From: Beijerinckiaceae bacterium
Lineage (GTDB): Bacteria; Pseudomonadota; Alphaproteobacteria; Rhizobiales; Beijerinckiaceae
NCBI GenBank assembly: GCA_947454485.1
Contig: CANGJJ010000008.1
Coordinates: forward strand, 62,001-126,000
DNA length: 64,000 bases
Direction: 5' to 3'
The notes beneath the pieces were generated by a model. It was not told where the DNA came from. It worked only from the letters and a program-made list of their open reading frames with translations, and did not search any database. The position numbers and the translations under genes were made by a program. Below are positions 27,631 through 35,650 of this stretch, piece by piece (within the stretch, counting starts at the first letter, position 1; the number at the start of each line of letters is the position of its first letter).

Positions 27631-28083
27631 CTATTTTAGAATCTCTGCTGCATGATGAGTATCTGCGTCGGCCCATAAAAAGCTTGGGCCGGGAAAAGCG
27701 TTCATCCAGTCGCTATATTGGGTCAGTGTGTATTTGACTGGGTAGTAGGTCTCGAATTTGGGTCCAAATTCCGCTTTTGCTGACCATTTGTTTGCGACGA
27801 CGGGTCGCCCTGTGAGCAACCATTCATGTATCGTGAGGCCGTAACCTTCGGCGGGATGTAGCGACAGATAGATATCATCTGCACTCTGAAGGGCTGTGAT
27901 CTCTTCGCCCGACATATCTTGCGTGATAGTTTTTATATTGTTCGCGCCAGCTCTCAGAAATTCCAATTCTCTGAGGGTGCATTGGGTTCTTTTGCCAGTT
28001 CTGATTTTGAGAACCAAAATATAGTTGTCGTCATCGCCTATAATTCTCTGTGTCCCACGGGCCCCAATCTGTTTGGGCGCGCG
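27631..28083 (-). pseudogene. Decayed group 1 glycosyltransferase (C-terminal fragment)
   Basis: The minus-strand open frame preserves the C-terminal half of a group 1 glycosyltransferase: GDDDNYILVLK, then LRELEFLRAGANNI, then the donor-binding E-x7-E region as HPAEGYGLTIHEWLL, and FLWADADTHHAA near the end. Immediately upstream there is an in-frame stop (28084-28086), and the N-terminal acceptor domain is not seen in any frame. A TTG at 28017 is the only start-like codon near the fragment's beginning. I read it as an inactivated remnant of the glycan gene set, although a short expressed fragment cannot be excluded. Confidence 0.7.
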
Positions 28084-28381
28084 TTAGCTTTGACGACAGC
28101 GTCAGAGGAGTTTTGTCGGGAGAGGCGGCGCGCATCAATCGCGACGGGCTCACGCATGGCTTTGCCTATCTGGATCACAACGGGCAGTTGATAGCTGTGA
28201 ATGGCAAGAGGGGATGTGGGCTAAGATCTCTGGGGGCGTCTCAAGATGACAATTATAACGACGCTTGGGATGCGAGAGCTATCTACAACAAGTCTCCAAA
28301 ATTCCCGGACAGTCGTCCTGGCTCATGGCCCGATTGAGCCGGGCGGCATTGGCTCATTCGGCGGTTCTGGAGGGGGATGAC
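28084..28381. other. Region between glycosyltransferase remnant and tRNA-Ser
   Basis: About 300 bases with no gene I can support. A plus-strand frame runs through 28050-28337 (segment THGFAYLDHNGQLIAVNG) but has no family I recognise and no ribosome binding site. The stretch may contain further debris of the decayed gene or of an integration event at the tRNA. Confidence 0.4.
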
Positions 28382-28471
28382 TGGCGGAGACGGTGGGATT
28401 CGAACCCACGATAGGGTTTCCCCTATGACGATTTAGCAAACCGTTGCCTTCAGCCTCTCGGCCACATCTCC
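28382..28471 (-). tRNA. tRNA-Ser (anticodon GCU)
   Basis: A 90-base class II tRNA with encoded CCA (28382-28384). The acceptor arm GGAGATG pairs with CGTCTCC (one G-U), the T arm is GTGGG-TTCGAAT-CCCAC, the anticodon loop TTGCTAA carries GCT, and a long variable arm (TAGGGGAAACCCTA) is present, as expected for serine tRNAs. Its 3' end faces the accessory region to the left, a common integration target. Confidence 0.97.
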
Positions 28472-28534
28472 AGCAGTGCCGAACCCCTACAGAAACGGGG
28501 CTGGCTGGTCAATAGCGCCGGGCTGATTGGGTGG

Positions 28535-28560
28535 AAAAGCCTCGCTCTCCTGCGGCTTTT
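28535..28560 (-). terminator. Weak hairpin after the alpha/beta hydrolase
   Basis: AAAAGCC (28535-28541) and GGCTTTT (28554-28560) pair perfectly around a 12-base loop and lie just downstream of the hydrolase stop on the minus strand. The stem has only three G-C pairs, so it is a weak candidate. Confidence 0.3.
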
Positions 28561-28568
28561 GGGACGGG

Positions 28569-29429
28569 TCAGGGGGCGGTGTCGATCAGGGCGATGAATT
28601 TTTCGATCGCGGCCTGTGTCGACTCATCGCGCAGCAGGGGCGCATGACCTTGGCCGGGCACATCGACGCGGGTGAAATTGGGATGCTGGGCGGCCATTTG
28701 TGTGACCGTCTCTTCGCTCAACAAATAAGAGGTCTCGCCCCTGATACACATGACGGGCACGCCAGCCAGAGCGCCAAATTGCGGCCACAGGCTTGGCAGC
28801 GGCGCGTCAAGATTGAGCGCTTCCAGTCCCTTTGACAGGGCGGGGTCATAGCTCAGTTCAATGGCGCCATCGGTCTGCGTGAATGTGGCCTGCACATAGG
28901 CGCGCCAGTCCTCTTCGCTGATGTTCGTGAACTGACTGCCCATCGCGCGTTTGGCGGCAGCAATCGCCTCGTCCCATGTCTTGGGTTGTTCATATTTGCC
29001 GACATAGGCGCGGATGCGTTTCAGCCCTTCGGGTTCAATCACCGGGCCAATGTCATTGAGGATCACGCCGCGCAGCAGGGCCGGCTGCGTCAGTGTGAAG
29101 AGCATGGCGTGCAAGCCCCCGCGTGATGTCCCCAGAATGATCGCTTGGGTGATTTGAAGCTCTGCGAGCCCTTTCAGAATATCTGCATTTTCGACGAGCA
29201 GATCATAATGCGTCCAGTCGGGGTCGCGCTGCGACAGGCCGCGCCCGCGATAATCAAAGGCGATGACCTGGCGCTTGGTGCTGAGGCGCTGCGCGATGGA
29301 GTCAAAATCCATATGATTGCGCGTCAGACCCGGCAGGCACACGATGGGCAGCAAGTCAGAGCCAGTGCCCCATTGCCGGATATGAAGCTTGAGGCCATCG
29401 AGAGATGTGTAGAAGTGGCTGTCTGCCAT
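28569..29429 (-). CDS. Alpha/beta hydrolase
   Basis: A 286-residue alpha/beta-hydrolase-fold enzyme. The nucleophile elbow reads GTSRGG, giving a catalytic serine, and the oxyanion-hole region follows ICLPGLTRNHMDF. DYRGRGLSQ matches the family's cap-proximal motif, and PGQGHAPLLRDE near the C-terminus provides the catalytic histidine. The acid is likely the aspartate of the ...DAPL or ...VDVPGQ strand, not assigned. The sequence is typical of epoxide-hydrolase/haloalkane-type or esterase groups, with no substrate evidence. It is separated by six bases from the upstream lytic transglycosylase and may share its promoter. Confidence 0.85.
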   Translation of the reverse strand: MADSHFYTSLDGLKLHIRQWGTGSDLLPIVCLPGLTRNHMDFDSIAQRLSTKRQVIAFDYRGRGLSQRDPDWTHYDLLVENADILKGLAELQITQAIILGTSRGGLHAMLFTLTQPALLRGVILNDIGPVIEPEGLKRIRAYVGKYEQPKTWDEAIAAAKRAMGSQFTNISEEDWRAYVQATFTQTDGAIELSYDPALSKGLEALNLDAPLPSLWPQFGALAGVPVMCIRGETSYLLSEETVTQMAAQHPNFTRVDVPGQGHAPLLRDESTQAAIEKFIALIDTAP

Positions 29430-29435
29430 GGATCC

Positions 29436-31604
29436 TCAGCGCTGAATCTGACCCCGCAATGTGGCCTCAATCTGCAAATGCTCCGCCTCACCGAAACGCT
29501 GCCGATAGACTTCGAGATTCTCGGTCACGCGCTGGACATAATTGCGCGTCTCGGTGAAGGGAATACGCTCCACCCAGTCCACGGGATCTACATTCGGGTC
29601 ACGCGGATCGCCATAGGCGGCGATCCATTCGCGCACACGGCGACCGCCTGCATTGTAAGCGGCAAAGGTGAAGATGAGCGGGCCGGGATGTTCCACTATC
29701 AGCTCACCCAAATGCGCCGCGCCCAATTTCGCATTGAAGCTCGCATCGCTCAGCAGGCGCTGTTCGTCAAAGGCCACGCCTGCGCGCTGGGCTGTGCGGC
29801 GCGCAGTGGAGGGCAGCATTTGCATGAGGCCCTTGGCGCCTGCTGACGAGGTGATCTTGCTGTCGAAGGCGCTCTCTTGTCGCGCGATCGCATAGACAAG
29901 GGCGGGCGTTGCAGACCCCGGCAGACGCTCGAAGTCTGGCACACCGAAAGTGGGGAAGGCGGCTTCATCCATGGTGAAGCCGCGCTGGCTGGCATATTTG
30001 CCGACATTGAGCGTGATCCGCGCATCGCCCATGCGCCAGGCCATGGCGGCCAAAGCGGCGATCTGCGCTTCATCATCAAGGCGGCGCGCGCTCTCATAGG
30101 CAATCTGCGCAGCGAGATCTTTTTGCTCGAGCGCGCCCAGCAATTCAGCCACGCGAATGGGCAGGGCGCGCGCATCGCCAACAGCCCGTTTGCTGGCCAT
30201 GCGCAAGGTCAGGCGGTTCTGGCCAAGCCGCGCCGTGGCCAGCTGGCCATAATAGGTCGTGGGCTGTGCAGCGGCTTTCTCATAGGCCGCGCGCGCGTCG
30301 TCTGCGCGGCCCAACTCGTCCCATGTGCGGCCCTGCCAATAGGCTGTGCGCGCGATGGAGATGGGCGTCTTGGCTTGCGCGGCGGCCGCATCAAAATGCG
30401 GGGCGGCGCGCTGTGCATCTTTCAAGAAGCGCAGCGCAATCCAGCCTGCATGAAACTCAGCTTCAATGCGCTGATCATTGGCTTGCGCCGAATGGCGCGC
30501 TGCCAAGCGATAGGCGGTGGCTGCATCGCCCAGATCGAGCATTTTGCGGGCGACGATGCGTTGCTGCGTCCACCATTCATCGCCGACCAAGAGGCGGGCT
30601 GTGTCACGCGGTGCATCAAGCAGAAGTTGCGCTGCCTCCGCGAACTTGTTGTCTTGCCTCAATTTTTTGACCTGCGCGAAGATCAGCGTCGGGTCGTTTT
30701 GAAGCTCAGGTGGCAGTGCTTTGGCAGCGACTTGGCTATAGCTGGCGCGCGCTTTGTGAAGGGCTGCGACATCAGCGCCAGCCAATGTGGCTGCGCGTGC
30801 AGCCACGCTCATATTGTCTTTGTAGAAGAAGATATCGGCGCGCGTCTTATGATCTGTTTTGGTCAGCGCATCGGGGAAGTCTTTGAGGATTTTGGTTTCA
30901 AGGGATGCTGAAAGCTCTGCCTCGCGCCACAGCCCACGCAGCAAGGATGTGGCTGTGCGCATATCGCCCTGCGCCTGTAGAGCGCGGGCATAAGCAATCT
31001 TGCCGAGCGCGCTTTCGGGGCGGTTTTGTTTGAACCAGTTGATGACCTCTGCCGTGCTGCGTTTTTCGGTGTGCAGCATCTCTTCGACATTGCGTCGCAG
31101 ATAAGAGCCATTCGGCCAGCTTGGATTGTTTTTCAGAAAGGCCGCGATGCGCTCGATCCCAGCTTCGCGCGGCAACAAACGAAGGGCAGCCCATTCAGCG
31201 GTGAGACGCGCGATCTCATTGTTAGCTTTGGCGGCGGCCGCATCGCCGGCGGCCAAGTCTCCAGATCGATAGAAGCTGATCGCCTCCGCAACGCCACGCG
31301 CATCGACCATGATCGGGGCAGGGTCGGCCAGAAGTGCGCTACCACGGCTCAGCTCAGGCTCTGGGCTCGCATAGGCGAGGACATCATGATCGCCCAAGGG
31401 GCGGGGCTTTGGCAGCGAGGCTGTGGTGATGGCATCAAGCGCGCCGGGCTTGGCTGTGAGTGCGAAGGGCGCTTGTTCGCGCAGGCTGCCGGGGGGTGTG
31501 GTGACGCCGCGCAGGGCCGGAGGCACAGCCACGATCCCCAGGCCCACAAGGCCAAAGCCTGTGAGTCCATAGAGCAGGGGACGGGGCGGGCGCTTCATCG
31601 GCAT
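29436..31604 (-). CDS. slt: Soluble lytic murein transglycosylase (Slt70-like)
   Basis: Cleaves the beta-1,4 bond between N-acetylmuramic acid and N-acetylglucosamine in peptidoglycan, forming 1,6-anhydro ends. At 722 residues it has the Slt70 layout: a transmembrane or signal-like N-terminus (RPLLYGLTGFGLVGLGIVAV), a long helical superhelix (residues ~95-560) and a C-terminal SLT domain. The catalytic glutamate is in RQESAFDS, followed by GAKGLMQMLPSTA and YNAGGRRV. It probably acts in the periplasm in cell-wall turnover. The N-terminal hydrophobic segment could be an anchor instead of a cleaved signal. Confidence 0.93.
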   Translation of the reverse strand: MPMKRPPRPLLYGLTGFGLVGLGIVAVPPALRGVTTPPGSLREQAPFALTAKPGALDAITTASLPKPRPLGDHDVLAYASPEPELSRGSALLADPAPIMVDARGVAEAISFYRSGDLAAGDAAAAKANNEIARLTAEWAALRLLPREAGIERIAAFLKNNPSWPNGSYLRRNVEEMLHTEKRSTAEVINWFKQNRPESALGKIAYARALQAQGDMRTATSLLRGLWREAELSASLETKILKDFPDALTKTDHKTRADIFFYKDNMSVAARAATLAGADVAALHKARASYSQVAAKALPPELQNDPTLIFAQVKKLRQDNKFAEAAQLLLDAPRDTARLLVGDEWWTQQRIVARKMLDLGDAATAYRLAARHSAQANDQRIEAEFHAGWIALRFLKDAQRAAPHFDAAAAQAKTPISIARTAYWQGRTWDELGRADDARAAYEKAAAQPTTYYGQLATARLGQNRLTLRMASKRAVGDARALPIRVAELLGALEQKDLAAQIAYESARRLDDEAQIAALAAMAWRMGDARITLNVGKYASQRGFTMDEAAFPTFGVPDFERLPGSATPALVYAIARQESAFDSKITSSAGAKGLMQMLPSTARRTAQRAGVAFDEQRLLSDASFNAKLGAAHLGELIVEHPGPLIFTFAAYNAGGRRVREWIAAYGDPRDPNVDPVDWVERIPFTETRNYVQRVTENLEVYRQRFGEAEHLQIEATLRGQIQR

Positions 31605-31819
31605 CGAATCCGGCAGTCCTCACGAATGATCGAATAAGGCACACTGGGCATTATGGTTTACGAATTCCTTACCAGCTGGGGCGGCCTTCACGGTGGAGCA
31701 AGCGCTGGAGCCTCTTTCCTCGCCCGCCTGCAAGGGCTATCTGTGTCTTTCGATTTGCGAAGTGAGCCTGTCGATTGCGGCGCGTTTGGGGCGCAAGACG
31801 GGTGTTGGGAGAGGTGATC
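31605..31819. other. Divergent intergenic region between slt and dapA
   Basis: 215 bases that must hold the promoters of slt and dapA, but I see no hexamer pair with good spacing. The GAGAGG at the 3' end is the dapA ribosome binding site. Confidence 0.4.
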
Positions 31820-32713
31820 ATGGCGACGAAGGCCAATCTGAAGGGTTCGATGACGGCACTTGTGACCCCGTTCAAGGACGGCAAAGTCGACGAGCAGGCC
31901 TTCCGCTCCCTTATCGACTGGCAAATCGCTGAAGGAACAACGGGTTTGATCCCGGTTGGCACCACCGGCGAAAGCCCGACCCTGTCGCATGACGAGCATC
32001 GCCGCGTCGTGGAAATGTGTATTTCGGAGTCCAAAGGTCGCGCAGCTGTGATCGCTGGCGCAGGCTCCAACAATACGCATGAGGCCGTTGAGCTGGCCCG
32101 CCATGCCGAAAAGGCCGGGGCCGATGCCGTGCTCATCGTCACGCCTTATTATAACAAGCCGAACCAGGAGGGCATGTATCGCCACTTCAAGGCGGTGAAT
32201 GATGCGATCGGCATTCCGATCATCATCTACAACATCCCCCCGCGTTCGGTCGTCGATATGTCAGTCGACACGATGAAGCGCCTCTTCGAGCTGAAGTACA
32301 TCGCGGGCGTGAAGGATGCAACCGGTAATGTCGCGCGCATCTCGCTGCAGCGTCAGGCCATGGGGCCGGATTTCATCCAGCTCTCGGGCGATGACATCAC
32401 GGCTTTGTCCTGCCTCGCAGCGGGTGCTGTGGGCTGTATCTCGGTCGTGTCCAATGTCGCGCCGCGCCTGTGCGCTGATTTGATGGACCGCTGGTTTGCG
32501 GGCGATGCTGCTGGCGCGCTGGCGGTGCAGGACAAGCTCGTGCCGCTCCATGCGGGCATCTTCACCGAAGCGGGTGTGACGGGCGCCAAATATGGCCTCT
32601 CCTTGCTGGGCAAAGTGTCGGAGGAGGTGCGCTTGCCGCTCGTTCCCTCCATGGAGCCCACCAAGCAGATCATCCGCGCGGCCATGGTCCACGCTGGCAT
32701 CTTGAAGGCCTGA
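31820..32713 (+). CDS. dapA: 4-hydroxy-tetrahydrodipicolinate synthase
   Basis: Condenses pyruvate with L-aspartate semialdehyde in the lysine/diaminopimelate pathway. This 297-residue TIM-barrel protein has GTTGESPTL with the phosphate/carboxylate-binding threonines, the [10 protein letters not shown] tyrosine region and the Schiff-base lysine at about residue 165 (GVKDATGN). I chose the ATG at 31820 because the protein then begins [11 protein letters not shown] and GAGAGG precedes it by six bases; an upstream in-frame ATG at 31775 would give a non-homologous extension. The next gene, smpB, starts 20 bases later. Confidence 0.97.
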   Translation: MATKANLKGSMTALVTPFKDGKVDEQAFRSLIDWQIAEGTTGLIPVGTTGESPTLSHDEHRRVVEMCISESKGRAAVIAGAGSNNTHEAVELARHAEKAGADAVLIVTPYYNKPNQEGMYRHFKAVNDAIGIPIIIYNIPPRSVVDMSVDTMKRLFELKYIAGVKDATGNVARISLQRQAMGPDFIQLSGDDITALSCLAAGAVGCISVVSNVAPRLCADLMDRWFAGDAAGALAVQDKLVPLHAGIFTEAGVTGAKYGLSLLGKVSEEVRLPLVPSMEPTKQIIRAAMVHAGILKA

Positions 32714-32733
32714 TCGGTCACGAAGGAGGCCGA

Positions 32734-33207
32734 GTGGCCAAGGAAAGCCGACCCATCAAGATCGCCGCCGACAACCGCCGAGCGCGGTTCAACTACGAGA
32801 TCGGTGAGGTCTTCGAGGCCGGTATCATGCTGCATGGTACCGAGGTGAAGGCGTTGCGCACCGGCAAGGCGACCATTGCCGAGAGCTATGTCAGCGTCGA
32901 CCGCAATGGCGAGGTCTGGCTGATCAACGCCAATATCCCCGAATATCTGCAGGGCAATCGCTTCAATCACGAGCCCAAGCGTCATCGCAAATTGCTGCTC
33001 AAGCAACGCGAGATCGTGAAAATGTCGCAGGCCATCGAGCGCGAGGGCATGACGATTGTGCCGCTCAAACTCTATTTCAACGAGAAGGGCCGGGCGAAGA
33101 TCGAGGTCGCGATTGCGCGCGGCAAGAAACTGCATGACAAGCGCGAGACTGAGAAGCAACGCGACTGGAACCGCGAGAAGAGCAGGCTGTTGAAGCAGAA
33201 TAACTAG
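32734..33207 (+). CDS. smpB: SsrA (tmRNA)-binding protein SmpB
   Basis: SmpB binds tmRNA and places it in the A site to rescue stalled ribosomes. The 157-residue protein shows the family core: [28 protein letters not shown], and the C-terminal lysine/arginine tail ([20 protein letters not shown]). The start is GTG with GGAGG five bases upstream. It follows dapA by 20 bases, so the two are probably co-transcribed, a common arrangement in related alphaproteobacteria. The tmRNA gene itself is not in the window. Confidence 0.97.
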   Translation: MAKESRPIKIAADNRRARFNYEIGEVFEAGIMLHGTEVKALRTGKATIAESYVSVDRNGEVWLINANIPEYLQGNRFNHEPKRHRKLLLKQREIVKMSQAIEREGMTIVPLKLYFNEKGRAKIEVAIARGKKLHDKRETEKQRDWNREKSRLLKQNN

Positions 33208-33458
33208 TTTTTTCAGGTATTTGCTTTTGTTTGTTAAGAATATGAATCTGGATGAGGTAAGCGCCACCTTCTCCCAGTGGGAGAAGGTGGCTGCGGAGCA
33301 GACGGATGAGGGGATCGGGTGTTGCCCCGAGAGGCTCCCTTAGCTCCGGCGTCATTCTGAAAGTCTCGATCCCCGCCTCAGTCGGCATCCGCCGACAGCT
33401 CCTCCCACTGGGCGGAGCGGGTGCCTCTTCTTTTGAGGGGCAGCAGTCCAGCGTGGTC
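33208..33458. repeat. Composite palindromic repeat locus 1 (elements A and B) between convergent smpB and udg
   Basis: The intergenic region carries a composite element: A (33263-33321) then B (33366-33429) in the reverse order and orientation of the copy at 50.3 kb. The A part contains a perfect 14-base inverted repeat (GCCACCTTCTCCCA at 33263-33276 and its complement at 33278-33291). The B part contains GTCGGC-ATCC-GCCGAC and a near-perfect GCTCCTCCCA inverted repeat with one mismatch. A GGTGCCTCTT at 33420-33429 recalls one arm of the terminators at the other two loci. Confidence 0.85.
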
Positions 33459-34112
33459 CTATCCCAACATCCGCTGCACATCCTTGAACACCGCCTTGAA
33501 CATCTTCGGTGTCAGAACGCCCGTATTCGTATTGTAGCGGGAGCAGTGATAGCTATCGAAGACCCGAATGCCTGAGCCGATCTGCGGCAGGTCGAAGCTC
33601 GCCCCATGGCTGAAAGGCAGCTTTGAGGGGCTTTGGCCCAGCGCGCGGGCAAGGCTCTCATGGGCGATGCGGCCCAGGGCCACGATGGCCTTCAGATTTG
33701 GCATGTCAGAGATTGTCGCCTCCAGAAAGCTCCGGCAGGTTTTGATCTCGGCAGGGGTGGGCTTGTTCTGCGGGGGCACGCAGCGCACGGCATTGGTGAT
33801 GCGGGTATCGACCAAGGTGAGGCTGTCGTCGGGCCGCTCCTCATAGAGGCCGGTGGCAAAGCCATATTCAATCAGGGTCTCATAGAGCAGGTCCCCCGCC
33901 CAATCGCCGGTGAAGGGGCGGCCGGTGCGATTGGCGCCGCGCAGGCCCGGGGCCAGTCCCACAATCAGCAGGCGGGCGTCTTTGGAGCCGAAGGAGGGGA
34001 CGGGGGCATTGTGCCAGCTCGGCTCCATGAGCCGCGCCTCGTTGCGAAAATCGCGCAGGCGAGGGCACAAAGAACAATCGCGCCCAGGGCCGTAAGGCCC
34101 GGGCGCGATCAC
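33459..34112 (-). CDS. udgB: Family 5 (UDGb-type) uracil-DNA glycosylase
   Basis: Removes uracil and possibly other deaminated bases from DNA. The 217-residue protein has the family 5 motif GLAPGLRGANRTGRPFTGD, then NAVRCVPP and SYHCSRYNTNTG near the C-terminus, and iron-sulfur ligands beginning at CSLCPRLR (~Cys13 and 16) with a further cysteine in KTCRSF. The active site lacks the conserved polar aspartate/asparagine of family 1, as is usual for family 5. The gene is convergent with smpB and separated from it by a palindromic repeat. Confidence 0.9.
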   Translation of the reverse strand: MIAPGPYGPGRDCSLCPRLRDFRNEARLMEPSWHNAPVPSFGSKDARLLIVGLAPGLRGANRTGRPFTGDWAGDLLYETLIEYGFATGLYEERPDDSLTLVDTRITNAVRCVPPQNKPTPAEIKTCRSFLEATISDMPNLKAIVALGRIAHESLARALGQSPSKLPFSHGASFDLPQIGSGIRVFDSYHCSRYNTNTGVLTPKMFKAVFKDVQRMLG

Positions 34113-34142
34113 AGTGGTCTTGGCCTTGGGCGGCAGGGCCTG

Positions 34143-34769
34143 TTATTCCGCGTCGTCGCCAGCAGCCGCAGGGGCTGCGGGTGCGCCCGCTGCGGTGGGG
34201 CGACGCTCAACGAAGCGGGGACGCTCGGGGCGGTCGGTACGCTCCACAGGGTCGCGGCCGATCTTGGCGGCCAGATGGATGAGATCGACGAATTCGTCCG
34301 CCTGGCGGCGCAACTCGTCAGCCACCATCGGGGGCTGGGTGGTGATGGTGGAGACCACCGAGACCTTCACGCCCTTGCGCTGCACAGCTTCCACCAGCGA
34401 GCGGAAGTCGCCGTCGCCAGAGAAGAGCACGACATGGTCGAGATGTTCAGCCATTTCCATGGCGTCCACGGCCAGTTCAACATCCATGCTGCCCTTGACC
34501 TTGCGGCGACCGAGCGAGTCCACGAACTCCTTGGTCGGCTTGGTCACGACCGAATAGCCATTGTAGTCGAGCCAATCGATGAGGGGACGGATGGAGGAAT
34601 ATTCCTGATCTTCCACCAGCGCGGTGTAATAGAAGGCGCGCACGAGGCGACCGCGAGACTGGAACTCCTTCAGGAGGCGCTTGTAATCAATATCGAAGCC
34701 GAGGGACTTCGCGGTAGCGTACAGGTTCGCACCGTCAATGAACAATGCGATACGTTCCGAATCTGCCAT
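34143..34769 (-). CDS. NYN domain (LabA/DUF88) PIN-like protein
   Basis: A 208-residue protein with a PIN-like NYN nuclease fold. The first acidic residue lies in IALFIDGANLY, the second cluster in MDVELAVDAME and the third in LFSGDGDFRSLVE, matching the conserved metal-binding positions of LabA-like proteins. Residues after ~180 form a low-complexity alanine/arginine tail. RNase activity is predicted for the fold but unproven. It is immediately upstream of udgB on the same strand (30 bases), so they may share a transcript. Confidence 0.88.
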   Translation of the reverse strand: MADSERIALFIDGANLYATAKSLGFDIDYKRLLKEFQSRGRLVRAFYYTALVEDQEYSSIRPLIDWLDYNGYSVVTKPTKEFVDSLGRRKVKGSMDVELAVDAMEMAEHLDHVVLFSGDGDFRSLVEAVQRKGVKVSVVSTITTQPPMVADELRRQADEFVDLIHLAAKIGRDPVERTDRPERPRFVERRPTAAGAPAAPAAAGDDAE

Positions 34770-34990
34770 GCTTCTATCTCTACCGGGTCCGTGAAATGCA
34801 TGAATCCCTGGAAACGCTTTCGCTGCGCCCCAACCCGTTAAGCAGGCGCAATCCTGAAATGGAATTCATGAGCTAGTAGCGGAACTTCGCGCCTAACAGA
34901 CCGGGTAACACCCCAACCTTGGCAGGAAGCGCCTCAAACTTGTGTTACATTCACCGCCTAAAGTAGGGGAAGTCAAGGTCAAATGATGTG

Positions 34991-35022
34991 TAACGCGCGT
35001 TTCGCGACCAGTCGCGGCGTTA
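34991..35022 (+). promoter_or_regulatory. Bulged hairpin in the rpoZ upstream region
   Basis: TAACGC (34991-34996) pairs with GCGTTA (35017-35022), and inside it CGCGAC (35003-35008) pairs with GTCGCG (35011-35016) around a CA loop; the six bases GCGTTT bulge on the 5' side. Twelve base pairs in total. It may be a transcribed structure or a protein-binding palindrome. Confidence 0.4.
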
Positions 35023-35108
35023 CCGCAACGGTAGCTGAGCCGGGCTTTTCCGGGTGAATCGCTCACGCGCGCATTTATATGTTGCAATCTGACGAGGGGT
35101 TTTGTATC

Positions 35109-35124
35109 TCCGGGGCTTCCCGGA
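35109..35124 (+). promoter_or_regulatory. Small GC-rich hairpin in the rpoZ leader
   Basis: TCCGGG (35109-35114), loop GCTT, CCCGGA (35119-35124). It ends 25 bases before the rpoZ ATG and just upstream of the AGGA ribosome-binding region, so it could influence initiation. No U-run follows, so it is not an intrinsic terminator. Confidence 0.35.
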
Positions 35125-35149
35125 CATCCCCTACACAGGATCGCCGCCC

Positions 35150-35542
35150 ATGGCCCGCGTCACCGTCGAAGATTGCATCGACAAAGTCGAGAACCGTTTC
35201 GAGCTCGTTCTCGTGGCCAGCCACCGTGCGCGGCTGATTTCCTCGGGCGCTCAGATCACCATTGATCGCGACAATGACAAGAACCCTGTCGTTGCGCTGC
35301 GTGAGATCGCTGACAGCACGCTGCAGCCTGATGATCTGATGGAAGATCTGATTCATTCGCTTCAGAAGAACGTCGAAGTCGACGAGCCTGAGGCTGAAGT
35401 CGTTCCCTCGCTCGCCTCGGCCAGCGATGCGCTTGGCGAGCCTGCTGGCGATGTGCAGTTCGACCGTATGACGGAAGAAGACCTGCTGCGCGGCCTCGAA
35501 GGTCTTGTGCCCCCGGCTGAAACCGAAGACGACGGCGAATAG
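35150..35542 (+). CDS. rpoZ: RNA polymerase omega subunit
   Basis: The smallest RNA polymerase subunit, which helps fold and hold the beta-prime subunit and, in proteobacteria, forms part of a ppGpp-binding site. The 130-residue product begins [20 protein letters not shown], the characteristic N-terminus, followed by SHRARLIS and [14 protein letters not shown]. The C-terminal half is acidic and unconserved. The ATG at 35150 fits the family better than the one at 35102. The gene lies ~110 bases before the (p)ppGpp synthetase/hydrolase gene, its usual partner in this class. Confidence 0.97.
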   Translation: MARVTVEDCIDKVENRFELVLVASHRARLISSGAQITIDRDNDKNPVVALREIADSTLQPDDLMEDLIHSLQKNVEVDEPEAEVVPSLASASDALGEPAGDVQFDRMTEEDLLRGLEGLVPPAETEDDGE

Positions 35543-35650
35543 GCCTTTGTCTGTTCTCGCCGTCATCACGGCGGGGCTTGTGCATGGCAACGCGCGCATA
35601 GATAGTGGCAGATCTGGCAAGGGGTCAGATCTGGGAGCTATGTTTTTCAC

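Larger units (their letters stand above)
34770..35149. other. Divergent intergenic region between NYN gene and rpoZ
   Basis: 380 bases that contain the rpoZ leader and the promoter region of the NYN/udgB transcript. Two hairpins near rpoZ are listed separately. I see no tRNA or recognisable small RNA, and no hexamer pair strong enough to call a promoter. Confidence 0.5.

Noticed and set aside
28050-28337. A 95-codon plus-strand frame near tRNA-Ser
   Set aside because: No ribosome binding site or family; overlaps the decayed glycosyltransferase on the other strand.
28382-28471. Integration site (attB/attL) with a duplicated tRNA 3' end
   Set aside because: I saw no second copy of the tRNA 3' sequence nearby and no integrase gene.
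33263-33429. CRISPR array from the repeated CTTCTCCC-type motifs
   Set aside because: Copies are dispersed at distant loci, not regularly spaced with spacers, and there are no cas genes.
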